Source: CALAMD01 sp035301345
GTDB taxonomy: Bacteria; Bacillota; Bacilli; Bacillales; Amphibacillaceae
Direction of reading: 5' to 3'
DNA: 64,000 nucleotides
Assembly (NCBI GenBank): GCA_035301345.1
Contig: DATGUM010000009.1
Span: forward strand, 5,819 to 69,818
Numbering within the stretch: the stretch's first letter is position 1; every line of letters starts with the position of its first letter. The translations under genes were made by a program, and so were the position numbers. The notes below the pieces were generated by a model, which made no database searches, had not been told where the DNA came from, and saw only the letters and a program-made list of their open reading frames with translations. Below are positions 17,645-26,035 of this stretch, piece by piece.

Positions 17645-18031
17645 TTATAAAAATCGTTTACGAACATGTTTGGGAGGGATATGACATGTTTCTTTTTGTC
17701 TGGCTAACTTATAGCGATTGTTTGCAATGATTGTATAGAAGAAGTCTCGCACGCGTTTAGGGACAATTATGAAGCTGTAAAACAATTTCCATCCGCTATC
17801 TAAATGTTTACATAAATGAAGGGCAGCAGATGATTTGTCGTAAGCTTTTTTGCCGTCAATAAAAATGAAACTTTCTGTGTCTTCAGGTAAATTATATTGC
17901 TTAAGCAAATCTTTTCCTACGTCACTTTGCAAAGAAGCGAAATGAAACTGCTCGCGCTTATCGCGTTTAATAATGAATTGCACACTCTTATGGCAGAAGT
18001 GACAAACCCCATCAAATAAAATAACTTTCAT
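17645..18031 (-). CDS. DCC-family (DUF393, YuxK-like) thiol-disulfide protein
   Basis: This 128-residue protein starts with 'ILFDGVCHFCHKSVQFIIKRD', the D-G-x-C-x-x-C motif that names the DCC family, proteins with a predicted thioredoxin-like fold. Their biochemical role is largely unknown. It follows btuD by 20 bases on the same strand, so it is probably the last gene of the cobalamin-riboswitch operon, although DCC genes also occur alone. GGAGATGATGGG precedes the ATG at 18031. Confidence 0.82.
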   Translation of the reverse strand: MKVILFDGVCHFCHKSVQFIIKRDKREQFHFASLQSDVGKDLLKQYNLPEDTESFIFIDGKKAYDKSSAALHLCKHLDSGWKLFYSFIIVPKRVRDFFYTIIANNRYKLARQKETCHIPPKHVRKRFL

Positions 18032-18051
18032 CCCATCATCTCCGTAACTGC

Positions 18052-18822
18052 TTATAAAAGTATTTGTGGCACACTCTTTTTTGGGTGAGTAATGATCATA
18101 GGTTCAATGCCGTACACACGTGTTAAACGTTCCTTTGTTAGTACTTCTTCAGGTGTCCCAATCGCTATGACTTCACCTGCATCAAGTAACAAAATTCGGT
18201 CACAATAAAGAGCAGCGACATTCAAGTCGTGTAAAACGGCAATAACAGTCATTTCCTGCTTTTCTTTCCATTCGGTTATTTGATCCATTAATTGTTTTTG
18301 ATACCCGATGTCTAAATAAGTCGTCGGTTCGTCTAGCATGAGTAAACTAGGTGACTGCACGATTGTTTTTGCTAAGGCGACGCGTTGCTTTTCACCACCG
18401 CTTAAATGGTCGATTGTTTGTTCGCTTAAATATTTAATGTTCATTGTCTGAAGTGTTTCATCAATAAATTGTTCGACATGCGCAATCGCTTCATCTTCTC
18501 CGAGCCACGTTTGAAAGGGGAAACGCCCCATTTTCACGACTTCTCGAACAGTAAATCCGGCAGCGGTTAATGGATCCTGTTGTAAGACTGCTATTTGCTG
18601 GGCGATTTCTTTTTGTGTGTATGAATGAATATCTTTATCTTTAAATACTATTTTACCACTATTTGCACGTTCGACACGAGAAAGTTGTTTAAGCAAAGTT
18701 GACTTACCACTACCGTTCGGGCCGATAATGCCGAACACTTCATCAGCAGTAACATGCAGAGAAACATTATTTAAAATATGTTTATGACCGTAAGATTTAG
18801 TTAATGCATGAACGTGCATCAT
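18052..18822 (-). CDS. btuD: Cobalamin ABC transporter ATP-binding protein BtuD
   Basis: This 256-residue ATPase belongs to the FecCD-associated (iron siderophore/B12) branch: Walker A 'GPNGSGKSTLL', signature 'LSGGEKQR', Walker B 'LLMLDEP' and 'AVLHDLNVAALYCDRI'. Sequence alone cannot separate B12 from siderophore ATPases. The upstream cobalamin riboswitch and the operon order btuF-btuC-btuD make vitamin B12 the likely cargo. It is 14 bases downstream of btuC. Confidence 0.85.
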   Translation of the reverse strand: MMHVHALTKSYGHKHILNNVSLHVTADEVFGIIGPNGSGKSTLLKQLSRVERANSGKIVFKDKDIHSYTQKEIAQQIAVLQQDPLTAAGFTVREVVKMGRFPFQTWLGEDEAIAHVEQFIDETLQTMNIKYLSEQTIDHLSGGEKQRVALAKTIVQSPSLLMLDEPTTYLDIGYQKQLMDQITEWKEKQEMTVIAVLHDLNVAALYCDRILLLDAGEVIAIGTPEEVLTKERLTRVYGIEPMIITHPKKSVPQILL

Positions 18823-18836
18823 ATCGAGTGTCCTCC

Positions 18837-19880
18837 TTAATTGTTTACATGTTTGCTACGGCGTAATAAGTAACCGAAAAATGGAGCTCCAAGAAAAGCC
18901 GTGACAACGCCTAAAGGTATTTCCGTCGGGCTCATTAACGTACGTGCAAGCGTATCAGCTAATAGAACATAAAGCGCACCGAAAATAACAGAAATAGGAA
19001 TGATTACGCGATAATCAGGTCCGACAATTAAACGAACGAGATGAGGGACGACAAGACCGACGAAACCAATTGTTCCGACAATTGCTACTGCTGCCGCTGT
19101 AATAAATGTCGAGATGATTAATATAATGAGTCGCGTTCGTTTCACGCGAATGCCGAGATGAGCTGCTTGTCTTTCACCGAGTGCGAATATATTTAAATGG
19201 TGACTGTATATCATCAGTAAAATAAACCCAATAATAGCATATGGAAGTAAGATGTAAATAAACGGCCATCCTTGCATAGATAAGCTTCCCATTAGCCAGA
19301 AAATAATTTGATTCATTGATTTATCAGAGAGTGAAACCATTAATGAAACAAAAGCACCTAAAAATGCTGAAATGACAACACCTGACAAAATGATTGTTTC
19401 TAGCGGTTGGTGCCCTTGAATATTTGCTAATTTTAAAACAGCTAATAGACTTAGCATAGCTGTTAAGAAAGCGACAATGGGTACAGTCCATAAACCGAAC
19501 AAAACAGTATTTAACTGAAATAAAATAATAAAGCTAGCGCCGACTGCAGCACCTGATGAGACACCTAAAATGTATGGATCAGCTAATGGGTTTCGCAAGA
19601 CCCCTTGAAAACCGACACCGGCTAACGAAAGACACGCTCCGACTAAAACAGCTAATACGATACGCGGCAGACGTACTTTTAATAAAATTTGTTCGGCTGA
19701 AGCTTCCCAAACAGGAGTAAAGGTGTTTGATAAAAAAGGAAGTTCATTGATAATAATGCTCCAAACGTGAGTGAATGGTAATTTTGCCGTTCCGATAGAC
19801 AAGCTAATTGTCATAGAAAAAAGGAGAAGAATAGTACCTATTCCTCCCCAAAAAACAATTGCTTTACGTGTGCTCATCAT
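18837..19880 (-). CDS. btuC: Cobalamin ABC transporter permease BtuC (FecCD family)
   Basis: This 347-residue protein has about ten membrane helices, and the FecCD hallmarks 'VLVGACLSLAGVGFQGVLRNPLADPYILGVSSGAAVGA', 'SALGERQAAHLG'-like 'FALGERQAAHLGIRV' and 'GTIGFVGLVVPHLVRLIVGPDYR' are present. It forms the translocation channel for vitamin B12. Its start overlaps the btuF stop by four bases (ATGA), indicating coupled translation. Confidence 0.87.
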   Translation of the reverse strand: MMSTRKAIVFWGGIGTILLLFSMTISLSIGTAKLPFTHVWSIIINELPFLSNTFTPVWEASAEQILLKVRLPRIVLAVLVGACLSLAGVGFQGVLRNPLADPYILGVSSGAAVGASFIILFQLNTVLFGLWTVPIVAFLTAMLSLLAVLKLANIQGHQPLETIILSGVVISAFLGAFVSLMVSLSDKSMNQIIFWLMGSLSMQGWPFIYILLPYAIIGFILLMIYSHHLNIFALGERQAAHLGIRVKRTRLIILIISTFITAAAVAIVGTIGFVGLVVPHLVRLIVGPDYRVIIPISVIFGALYVLLADTLARTLMSPTEIPLGVVTAFLGAPFFGYLLRRSKHVNN

Positions 19881-20875
19881 TCAAATAGTTCCGGATAAAT
19901 ACCTTCAGCAATATTTTGTAAAGCGATGATAATTCGCGGACCATTTCGACTAATGATGTCCTCATCTAAAGGTATGAGCTGGTCATTTTTAATGGCAGTA
20001 ATTTCTTCCCATCCACTACGTTCTTTAATAAGCTCATCAAGTGGCTTATTCGTTTCTTCATCAATCAAGTGATCAGCATATAAAATGTATTCTGGGTCAG
20101 CTTCAATAATTTTTTCTTCATTAATTTCTATCCAACCTTCTTGATCGTTAGCGATATTGATTCCACCAGCTAAATCAATCAGTTCATCCATAAATTCTCC
20201 AGAGCCAACTGTCCATCCAGGGTTAAATTCAATATATACTTTCTTCTTATCTTCTTCTGAAACGTTAGCAACAGTGTCTGTAATAGCAGTCAACTGTTCC
20301 TCAATATCATTGACAATCTTTTCTCCAGCTTGCTGAGTATTCGTTATAACGGCTAATTGTGTCATCGTTTCGACCGTTTCATCCATGTTCTTCGGATCTG
20401 TTTGATAAACAGGGATATCTAACTCACGAATTTTTTCAACAGACTCTGGCATGATTGAATTTCCAACAATGACGAGGTCTGGCTCTTGTTCTAAAATTGC
20501 CTCGATATTTGGTTCAACGACACTACCAACTTTTGTTTTATCAAGTGCTTCCTCAGGATAGTTATCAAAATCAGATACTCCGACAATTTCATCGTTTAAC
20601 CCTAAAGCAAACAATGTTTCTGTGTCAGATGTGGAGACAGAGATAATTTTTTCTGGTTCTTCTTCAATCGTTACTTCTGTATCAGTGGCATCTGTTATGA
20701 CGAGGGGATAATCTGTTTCGCCTGTATCATCACTGACTGTCTCGGACGGTACATTATCTTCATTAACACTATCGTCTTCTTCAACAACATCGCTTGCACA
20801 AGCAGCGACAAACAGTAACATGAAGGATGCTACAATTGATAACAATATTTTGTGCATGGTTTTCGTTTCTTTCAT
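19877..20875 (-). CDS. btuF: Cobalamin-binding lipoprotein BtuF
   Basis: This 332-residue class III binding protein has a lipoprotein signal ('MLLFVAAC'), an acidic linker, and the fold marked by 'PEKIISVSTSDTETLFALGLNDEIVGVSDFDNYPEEA' and 'IEAILEQEPDLVIVGNSIMPE'. It captures corrinoids outside the membrane. AAGGAG lies nine bases before the ATG at 20875. It is the first gene after the cobalamin riboswitch, which is the main evidence that the cargo is B12 rather than a siderophore. Confidence 0.87.
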   Translation of the reverse strand: MKETKTMHKILLSIVASFMLLFVAACASDVVEEDDSVNEDNVPSETVSDDTGETDYPLVITDATDTEVTIEEEPEKIISVSTSDTETLFALGLNDEIVGVSDFDNYPEEALDKTKVGSVVEPNIEAILEQEPDLVIVGNSIMPESVEKIRELDIPVYQTDPKNMDETVETMTQLAVITNTQQAGEKIVNDIEEQLTAITDTVANVSEEDKKKVYIEFNPGWTVGSGEFMDELIDLAGGINIANDQEGWIEINEEKIIEADPEYILYADHLIDEETNKPLDELIKERSGWEEITAIKNDQLIPLDEDIISRNGPRIIIALQNIAEGIYPELFE

Positions 20876-20931
20876 CGTGTATAAGCTCCTTTTATTTTAA
20901 TGTCGCGAGATTGTCTATTTCTAGTAAACGC

Positions 20932-20961
20932 AAAAAAGCCCCGGCTAATTGAGCGCAAGGC
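20932..20961 (-). terminator. Riboswitch-linked terminator ahead of btuF
   Basis: On the minus strand GCCTTG pairs with CGGGGC, including G-U pairs, and a run of six T follows. It lies between the B12 aptamer and btuF. It is the probable expression platform that stops transcription when cobalamin is bound. Confidence 0.65.
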
Positions 20962-21042
20962 ATAGTTATCCATAAAATAATGAATAATCATTTTAAATGG
21001 TATTTGCTAGTTAACCTTTTCCTCGAAGGCACTCTAATCATT

Positions 21043-21211
21043 AAACAATAAGGCAGGTCTCCTGGCTTCATAACGTCATTCTCTTTACGCCTTCCCATTT
21101 TCACAGTGGCTTATAAATGAAAGAGATAATTATGTGACAGTGGCGGGACCGCACGAGATTCTCACTCGTTTCCCTATTATCCTCATCTTAGAATGAGGCA
21201 CCTTAATGTTT
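21043..21211 (-). ncRNA. Cobalamin (B12) riboswitch aptamer
   Basis: The minus-strand RNA contains the B12 box GAAGCCAGGAGACCTGCC (21051-21068), GCCACTG elements at about 21105-21111 and 21138-21145, and the conserved GCGGTCCCGCCACTG core. The ends AAACATTAAGG and CCTTATTGTTT pair as the P1 stem. A TATAAT lies upstream at 21244-21249. Together with the terminator downstream, this accounts for the 417-base gap between pstB and btuF. Confidence 0.93.
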
Positions 21212-21255
21212 GATATGTAGTTGTGAAAACAAATCTCCTACATATTATAACAAAA

Positions 21256-21289
21256 GGAAAAAAAGTAGTAAATAATGAGCTGCATATGC
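21256..21289 (-). terminator. Weak terminator after pstB
   Basis: On the minus strand AAGTAG pairs with CTACTT across a long loop that contains GCATATGC, and a run of seven T follows, just after the pstB stop. Confidence 0.4.
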
Positions 21290-21292
21290 TAC

Positions 21293-22114
21293 TTAACCAA
21301 AAACACCGTGAATATAATTTTTCGTCCGTTCGTCACTCGGGTTATTGAAAACAGCGTTCGTATGATTAGACTCAATAACTTCACCATCTAAAAAGAAGAC
21401 AGTTTTATCAGAAATACGAGCGGCTTGTTGCATGTTATGTGTGACGATGATGATTCCGTAATTTTCTTTTAAACTTTGAATAAGAGATTCGATTTTCAGT
21501 GTAGATTGTGGGTCAAGAGCTGATGTCGGCTCATCCATTAAAATACAATCTGGTTTTACTGCTAAACATCTAGCGATACATAAACGTTGTTGCTGACCAC
21601 CAGATAATCCGTAAGCATGGTCTTTTAGTCGATCTTTCACTTCATCCCATAAATAAGCTTGTCGTAAACTGTCTTCTACGATTTGATCGAGTACTTTTTT
21701 ATCACGGATACCGTGTATTTTAGGCCCGTAAGCAATATTTTCGTAAATAGATTTAGGAAAGGGGTTTGGCTTTTGAAAAACCATTCCGACCTGAGTTCTT
21801 AATTGTTCAACAGAGTAATCTTTATTAAAAATATTTTTTGAACGGTAAGTAATCGAACCTTCAATACGTGTTGATGGCTCTAGTTCTACCATACGGTTTA
21901 ATGTTTTTAAATACGTTGACTTCCCACATCCTGATGGTCCAATAATAGCTGTTACTTCTTTTTCATAGATGGATAAGTTAATGTCTTTAATGGCGTGCTT
22001 TTCTCCGTACCATACATTTAAATTTTCTGTTGTGTAAATCCTTTGATTGGTCGGATTAAAGACAGCCGTATTTGTTTCTTCTATATTTTGTTCGTTCCAA
22101 ATGATCGCATTCAT
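21293..22114 (-). CDS. pstB: Phosphate ABC transporter ATP-binding protein PstB
   Basis: This 273-residue ATPase powers high-affinity phosphate uptake. Walker A 'GPSGCGKSTYLKTLNRM' and the PstB-specific 'QVGMVFQKPNPFPKSIYENIAYGPKIHG' are present, as are 'LSGGQQQRLCIARCLAVKP' and 'LMDEPTSALDP'. AAAGGAG precedes the ATG. It is the last gene of pstSCAB. No phoU follows, which differs from the usual arrangement in many bacteria. Confidence 0.96.
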   Translation of the reverse strand: MNAIIWNEQNIEETNTAVFNPTNQRIYTTENLNVWYGEKHAIKDINLSIYEKEVTAIIGPSGCGKSTYLKTLNRMVELEPSTRIEGSITYRSKNIFNKDYSVEQLRTQVGMVFQKPNPFPKSIYENIAYGPKIHGIRDKKVLDQIVEDSLRQAYLWDEVKDRLKDHAYGLSGGQQQRLCIARCLAVKPDCILMDEPTSALDPQSTLKIESLIQSLKENYGIIIVTHNMQQAARISDKTVFFLDGEVIESNHTNAVFNNPSDERTKNYIHGVFG

Positions 22115-22134
22115 AAGTTATTTCTCCTTTATAT

Positions 22135-23019
22135 TTAATAGTTAACTTTAAATTTATGTCTTAAATAAATAGCAGATGCGTTTAAAATAAATAGTGAAAC
22201 TAATAAAACGATAATTGTTGCAGCTGCTAAATTAGCGTATTCAGCAACGAGTGAGGCGTCTAATGTCCAGTAATAAATTTGCATAGGTAATACTGTAAAT
22301 CGGTCAAGCAAGCTTCCAGGAAATGGAATGAGTAAAGCAGGTATACCAATAACGACGAGAGGTGCTGTTTCACCGATTGCTCGCGACAGCGCTAAAATAG
22401 CTCCTGTTAATATGTTAGGTAGTGATGCAGGTATAATAATGTTTTTAATCGTTTGCCACTTTGAAGCACCAATACCATAAGAAGCTTCGCTTAATGTTGC
22501 TGGAACTGATTGAATAGCTTCTTGGCTAGCAACAATAATGATCGGTAAAATTAGTAATGACATCGTTAATCCACCAGCAAGAACGACATTGCCGAGCTCA
22601 AGTGTTCTAACGAAAACCGTTAATCCTAAAATACCGTAGACGATCGATGGTACACCGGCTAAATTACCGATGTTCATTTGAATAAATGAGTGGATGCGAT
22701 TTTTTTTAGCGTAACACTCTAAGTAAATAGCTGTACTTACTCCAATAATCATCGTCGTAGGGACGACGACAGCCATAAGCCAAAGTGTTCCTAAAATGGC
22801 TCCTAAAATACCTGCTTGATCAGCTTGTGTAGATAGCGTATTCGTTAGAAATGAGATGTTGAGTACGCTAAATCCTTGTATGAATACACGTATGATTAAA
22901 AGAGCAAGTATTGCTAGAACAACAACCATCGTACTAATGAATATGATTCGTGCGAATTTGTCTAACAAGATTCTCCGCTTCATTTGTTTGTTTACTTGTC
23001 CAATATTATCGTTAATCAT
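22135..23019 (-). CDS. pstA: Phosphate ABC transporter permease PstA
   Basis: This 294-residue membrane permease has six helices and the loop 'EASYGIGASKWQTIKNIIIPASLPNILTG' that contacts PstB, followed by 'SRAIGETAPLVVIG', characteristic of PstA. Its start overlaps the pstC stop by one base (TAATG). It forms the phosphate channel with PstC. Confidence 0.94.
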   Translation of the reverse strand: MINDNIGQVNKQMKRRILLDKFARIIFISTMVVVLAILALLIIRVFIQGFSVLNISFLTNTLSTQADQAGILGAILGTLWLMAVVVPTTMIIGVSTAIYLECYAKKNRIHSFIQMNIGNLAGVPSIVYGILGLTVFVRTLELGNVVLAGGLTMSLLILPIIIVASQEAIQSVPATLSEASYGIGASKWQTIKNIIIPASLPNILTGAILALSRAIGETAPLVVIGIPALLIPFPGSLLDRFTVLPMQIYYWTLDASLVAEYANLAAATIIVLLVSLFILNASAIYLRHKFKVNY

Positions 23020-23939
23020 TAATAATTCTCCTTAAACTTTTGTGTGACGTATCTAGCAAACATATTCATTAAGAAAGTAAAGACGAACAAAGTCATAGCG
23101 ACAGCATATAAGCTATAATAAATGGTTGATCCTGCAGGGGCGTCTCCACCCGTTACTTCAACGATATAAGCTGTCATTGTTTGCATTGATTCAGTAATGT
23201 TTAAAGAGAAGTTCTTTGTACTTCCACTCGCAATTGTGACAATCATCGTTTCACCGATTGCTCGAGAAATTGCTAACACAAATGAAGCAACGATCCCTGA
23301 GAATGCAGCTGGCAAAACGACTTTCGTTGCAACTTCAAGCTTCGTAGAGCCGAGACCGTATGAAGCTTCTCTTAAACTTCGTGGAACAGCATTCATCGCA
23401 TCTTCAGAAAGGGAAGCAATCATAGGGATAATCATTATACCCATTATTAATCCCGGACTTAAGATGTTTGTTGTTTCGAGGCCTGGAATGAAGTTTTTAA
23501 GGAATGGTGTAATAAATGTTAAGGCAAAGAAGCCATAAACAATTGTTGGGATACCAGCTAAAATTTCTAATAAAGGTTTGACTACATTTCGCACGCGTTC
23601 AGACGCATACTCACTTAAAAAAATAGCGACCATCATTCCGATAGGTCCGGCTACACTAATCGCAATCGTTGATGAAATAATTGTCGCAGAGATGAGTGGC
23701 AACACGCCGAACTGTGGATCGTTACTTAAAGGCTTAAGTGTTGTATTTGTAAAAAACTCAACGAAAGAAACGTGTTTAAAGAACGTCACTGTTTCTGATA
23801 GCAATGTTGCAACGATCATAATTGACGTAATGATTGAAACACACGTTATTAATAATAAAATAAACGGAATGACTCGTTCGAATTTACGTTTAAAAACTCT
23901 TTTATTTTGTATAGGTAGTTGATGATTTGTCGTTTCCAT
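23019..23939 (-). CDS. pstC: Phosphate ABC transporter permease PstC
   Basis: This 306-residue permease has six helices, the loop 'EASYGLGSTKLEVATKVVLPAAFSGI' and the PstC sequence 'SRAIGETMIVTIASG'. The 'PLLEILAGIPTIVYGFFAL' stretch is also typical. It pairs with PstA. AGAGAGG lies upstream of the ATG at 23939. A hairpin separates it from pstS. Confidence 0.94.
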   Translation of the reverse strand: METTNHQLPIQNKRVFKRKFERVIPFILLLITCVSIITSIMIVATLLSETVTFFKHVSFVEFFTNTTLKPLSNDPQFGVLPLISATIISSTIAISVAGPIGMMVAIFLSEYASERVRNVVKPLLEILAGIPTIVYGFFALTFITPFLKNFIPGLETTNILSPGLIMGIMIIPMIASLSEDAMNAVPRSLREASYGLGSTKLEVATKVVLPAAFSGIVASFVLAISRAIGETMIVTIASGSTKNFSLNITESMQTMTAYIVEVTGGDAPAGSTIYYSLYAVAMTLFVFTFLMNMFARYVTQKFKENY

Positions 23940-23971
23940 GACTAAAACCCTCTCTTACAAAAGTAATATGA

Positions 23972-23997
23972 AAGCCACATTTGTTATGATGTGGCTT
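23972..23997 (-). terminator. Intra-operon hairpin between pstS and pstC
   Basis: AAGCCACAT (23972-23980) pairs perfectly with ATGTGGCTT (23989-23997). Only a short T run follows in the transcribed direction. It is more likely an attenuator or RNA-stability hairpin that raises PstS over the permeases than a full stop. Confidence 0.5.
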
Positions 23998-24007
23998 CCA
24001 TATGTGT

Positions 24008-24982
24008 TTAATTTAATGCATCTAATGTTTCTGTGTATTCGTTCACTTCTTCATCTGGAAGTGGGGCAAATCCTGTTTCGCCTGCAAATTCATTCATTTG
24101 ACTAACGATGTATTTAGCGAAGTCTAAAACTTCCGGATTTTCCTTTGCTAAATTCGTATTTAAGTAAGTAAACACTGGACGTGTGAATGGTGCATAGTCC
24201 CCATCTTCCGCAATTGTATCGAGTGAAGGTTCGACAGGCCCATCACCAAAGTCAACATTTACAGCTTTTAATTGATCTGTATTGTTTACGTAATATCCAA
24301 AGCCGAAGAACGCAATGCCATTTTTATCTTCAGAAATTAAATTAACGAGCGTTGAGTATTCTTGTTGTAAGTTCGTTGATTCTTTTAAATCAGCTTCTTC
24401 TAAAATGTTTTCCCAAAAGAATTCGTAAGTTCCGTGGTTCTCATTCGGTCCATATGTTTGAATTTCTTCATCAGGAAACGATGGGTCTATGTCAGACCAT
24501 TTAGTGATTGGACTGTCTTCCTTAAAGATTTGAATGAGCTGTTCTTCTGTTAAGTTTTCTGCCCAATCATTATCAGAGTGAACGACGAATGTTAAACCAT
24601 CTAACGCTACTTTTAGTTCTGTAATATCTATTCCTAATTCATCAGCTTTAAGAGCTTCTTCTTCTTTTAATTGACGAGATGCATTGTTAAAGTGTGTTCC
24701 GTTATCAACTAAAAACTTTTCAAATCCAGCACCTGTTCCTGCACGGCTCACTTCAACAGACACACCTGACTGTTCATTAACCATATATTCTTCCGCAAGT
24801 TTTGCCATTAACGGGTAGACAGTACCTGACCCATCAATTGAAACTGTTCCTTCGAGTGTTTCACTCGTTTCGTTGTCTTCGTTATCACTATCTGGTGTAG
24901 CAGTGCTTTTGTCCCCACAAGCAGTAACTAATACAGCTAATAAAATAATTGCTAACCATTGAATCCCTTTTTTAAATGTCAT
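24008..24982 (-). CDS. pstS: Phosphate-binding lipoprotein PstS
   Basis: This 324-residue lipoprotein captures phosphate for the Pst importer. The signal ends in 'LVTAC', an acidic linker follows, then 'VSIDGSGTVYPLMAKLAEEYM', 'SRAGTGAGFEKF' and 'NEFAGETGFAPLP', the phosphate-site loops of PstS. The frame runs up to a GTG at 25024, but GAGGAGG nine bases ahead of the ATG at 24982 and a normal signal peptide fix that start. Expression should be phosphate-controlled through the Pho box upstream. Confidence 0.94.
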   Translation of the reverse strand: MTFKKGIQWLAIILLAVLVTACGDKSTATPDSDNEDNETSETLEGTVSIDGSGTVYPLMAKLAEEYMVNEQSGVSVEVSRAGTGAGFEKFLVDNGTHFNNASRQLKEEEALKADELGIDITELKVALDGLTFVVHSDNDWAENLTEEQLIQIFKEDSPITKWSDIDPSFPDEEIQTYGPNENHGTYEFFWENILEEADLKESTNLQQEYSTLVNLISEDKNGIAFFGFGYYVNNTDQLKAVNVDFGDGPVEPSLDTIAEDGDYAPFTRPVFTYLNTNLAKENPEVLDFAKYIVSQMNEFAGETGFAPLPDEEVNEYTETLDALN

Positions 24983-25028
24983 TTCAGACATCCTCCTCAA
25001 ATGAATACATATTTTTTCTGTCACATGT

Positions 25029-25082
25029 ATTATATAAATCGAATGTTGAGTGAATATTAATGGAGTGTAAAATGATTGTAAA
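25029..25082 (-). promoter_or_regulatory. Pho box and promoter of pstSCAB
   Basis: On the minus strand four hexamers recur every 11 bases: TTTACA (25077-25082), TTTACA (25066-25071), TTAATA (25055-25060) and TCAACA (25044-25049). They are followed by a -10-like TATAAT at 25029-25034. This matches the Bacillus PhoP tandem repeat TT(A/T/C)ACA with a five-base spacer. Confidence 0.8.
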
Positions 25083-25101
25083 TTTTATAATGAATGCACA
25101 C

Positions 25102-25137
25102 AAAAAAACGTTCCAGCCTGTGACTGAAACGTTTTAA
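25102..25137 (-). terminator. Terminator of hom-thrC-thrB
   Basis: AAAACGTTCCAG (25105-25116) pairs with CTGAAACGTTTT (25124-25135) with one mismatch. On the minus strand a T run follows, 16 bases after the thrB stop. Confidence 0.82.
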
Positions 25138-25150
25138 TTATTTAATATAT

Positions 25151-26035
25151 TTATTTTTTAACGACAACACCGTTATTATCAATCGTTAAACGAGTGACGT
25201 CATATGTAGGCAAAGTTTTTTGCATCGATGCTGCGATGTCTTCACCTTGATTCTGAGGGACGAATGAAATCATTGTCGGGCCAGCGCCGCTAATGACGGT
25301 TCCATAAGCGCCGAGTTTTTTTGCTTCTGACTTTATAAAGTCATAGTTCGGAATGAGTGATGAACGATATGGTTCGTGGAACATATCATTTTCCATCATT
25401 TTTCCAGCTGTTACGAAGTCATTCGTAAGTAAGGCTGCTAACATAACGTTACTTATACTACTCGCACTAGCAGCTGCATCATTGTTAAATTGTTTCGGAA
25501 GAACATTTCTTGAGTCGGATGTTTTTAGTTCGACATCAGGAATATAAATAACTGTATCAACAGCAAGTGCTGGCAATTTAATGTACTCAATCGTATGCTC
25601 AAGTGTTGCAGAAACAATATAACCACCGAAAATTGCTGGTGCGACATTGTCAGGATGGCCTTCAATAGCTGTTGCAAGCTTTAATCGATCATTATCGGTT
25701 AATTGTAAGTCACAAAGAACATTTGCTAATTCAATTGCAGCAACGACGGCTGAAGCACTACTTCCGAGTCCACGTGCTAACGGTATATCGCTTTGCATAA
25801 CGACTTTACATGCCGGAAGTTGTTTATTAAATTGCTTTGCGACGTCTGTTGCGACTTTGTAGATGAAGTGTTCATCGACATTAAGAAACGAAGGAAGAAG
25901 AGGGGAGTCGTGAATAATCTCCCACTTATCTTGCTTCGTTACTTGTAAAGTTAAATATTTATTCACAGCAACGCCAGCTGAATCAAAGCCAGGTCCTAAA
26001 TTTGCCGAGCTTGCTGGGGTAATAATTGTAAACAT
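25151..26035 (-). CDS. thrB: Homoserine kinase ThrB
   Basis: This 294-residue GHMP kinase phosphorylates homoserine for threonine synthesis. 'ITPASSANLGPGFDSAGVAV' at the N-terminus and the ATP-binding 'IPLARGLGSSASAVVAAIELAN' are present, and the C-terminal 'GAYGTVISGAGPTMISF' is the third GHMP motif. Its ATG overlaps the thrC stop (TAATG). It is the third gene of the hom-thrC-thrB operon. Confidence 0.95.
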   Translation of the reverse strand: MFTIITPASSANLGPGFDSAGVAVNKYLTLQVTKQDKWEIIHDSPLLPSFLNVDEHFIYKVATDVAKQFNKQLPACKVVMQSDIPLARGLGSSASAVVAAIELANVLCDLQLTDNDRLKLATAIEGHPDNVAPAIFGGYIVSATLEHTIEYIKLPALAVDTVIYIPDVELKTSDSRNVLPKQFNNDAAASASSISNVMLAALLTNDFVTAGKMMENDMFHEPYRSSLIPNYDFIKSEAKKLGAYGTVISGAGPTMISFVPQNQGEDIAASMQKTLPTYDVTRLTIDNNGVVVKK

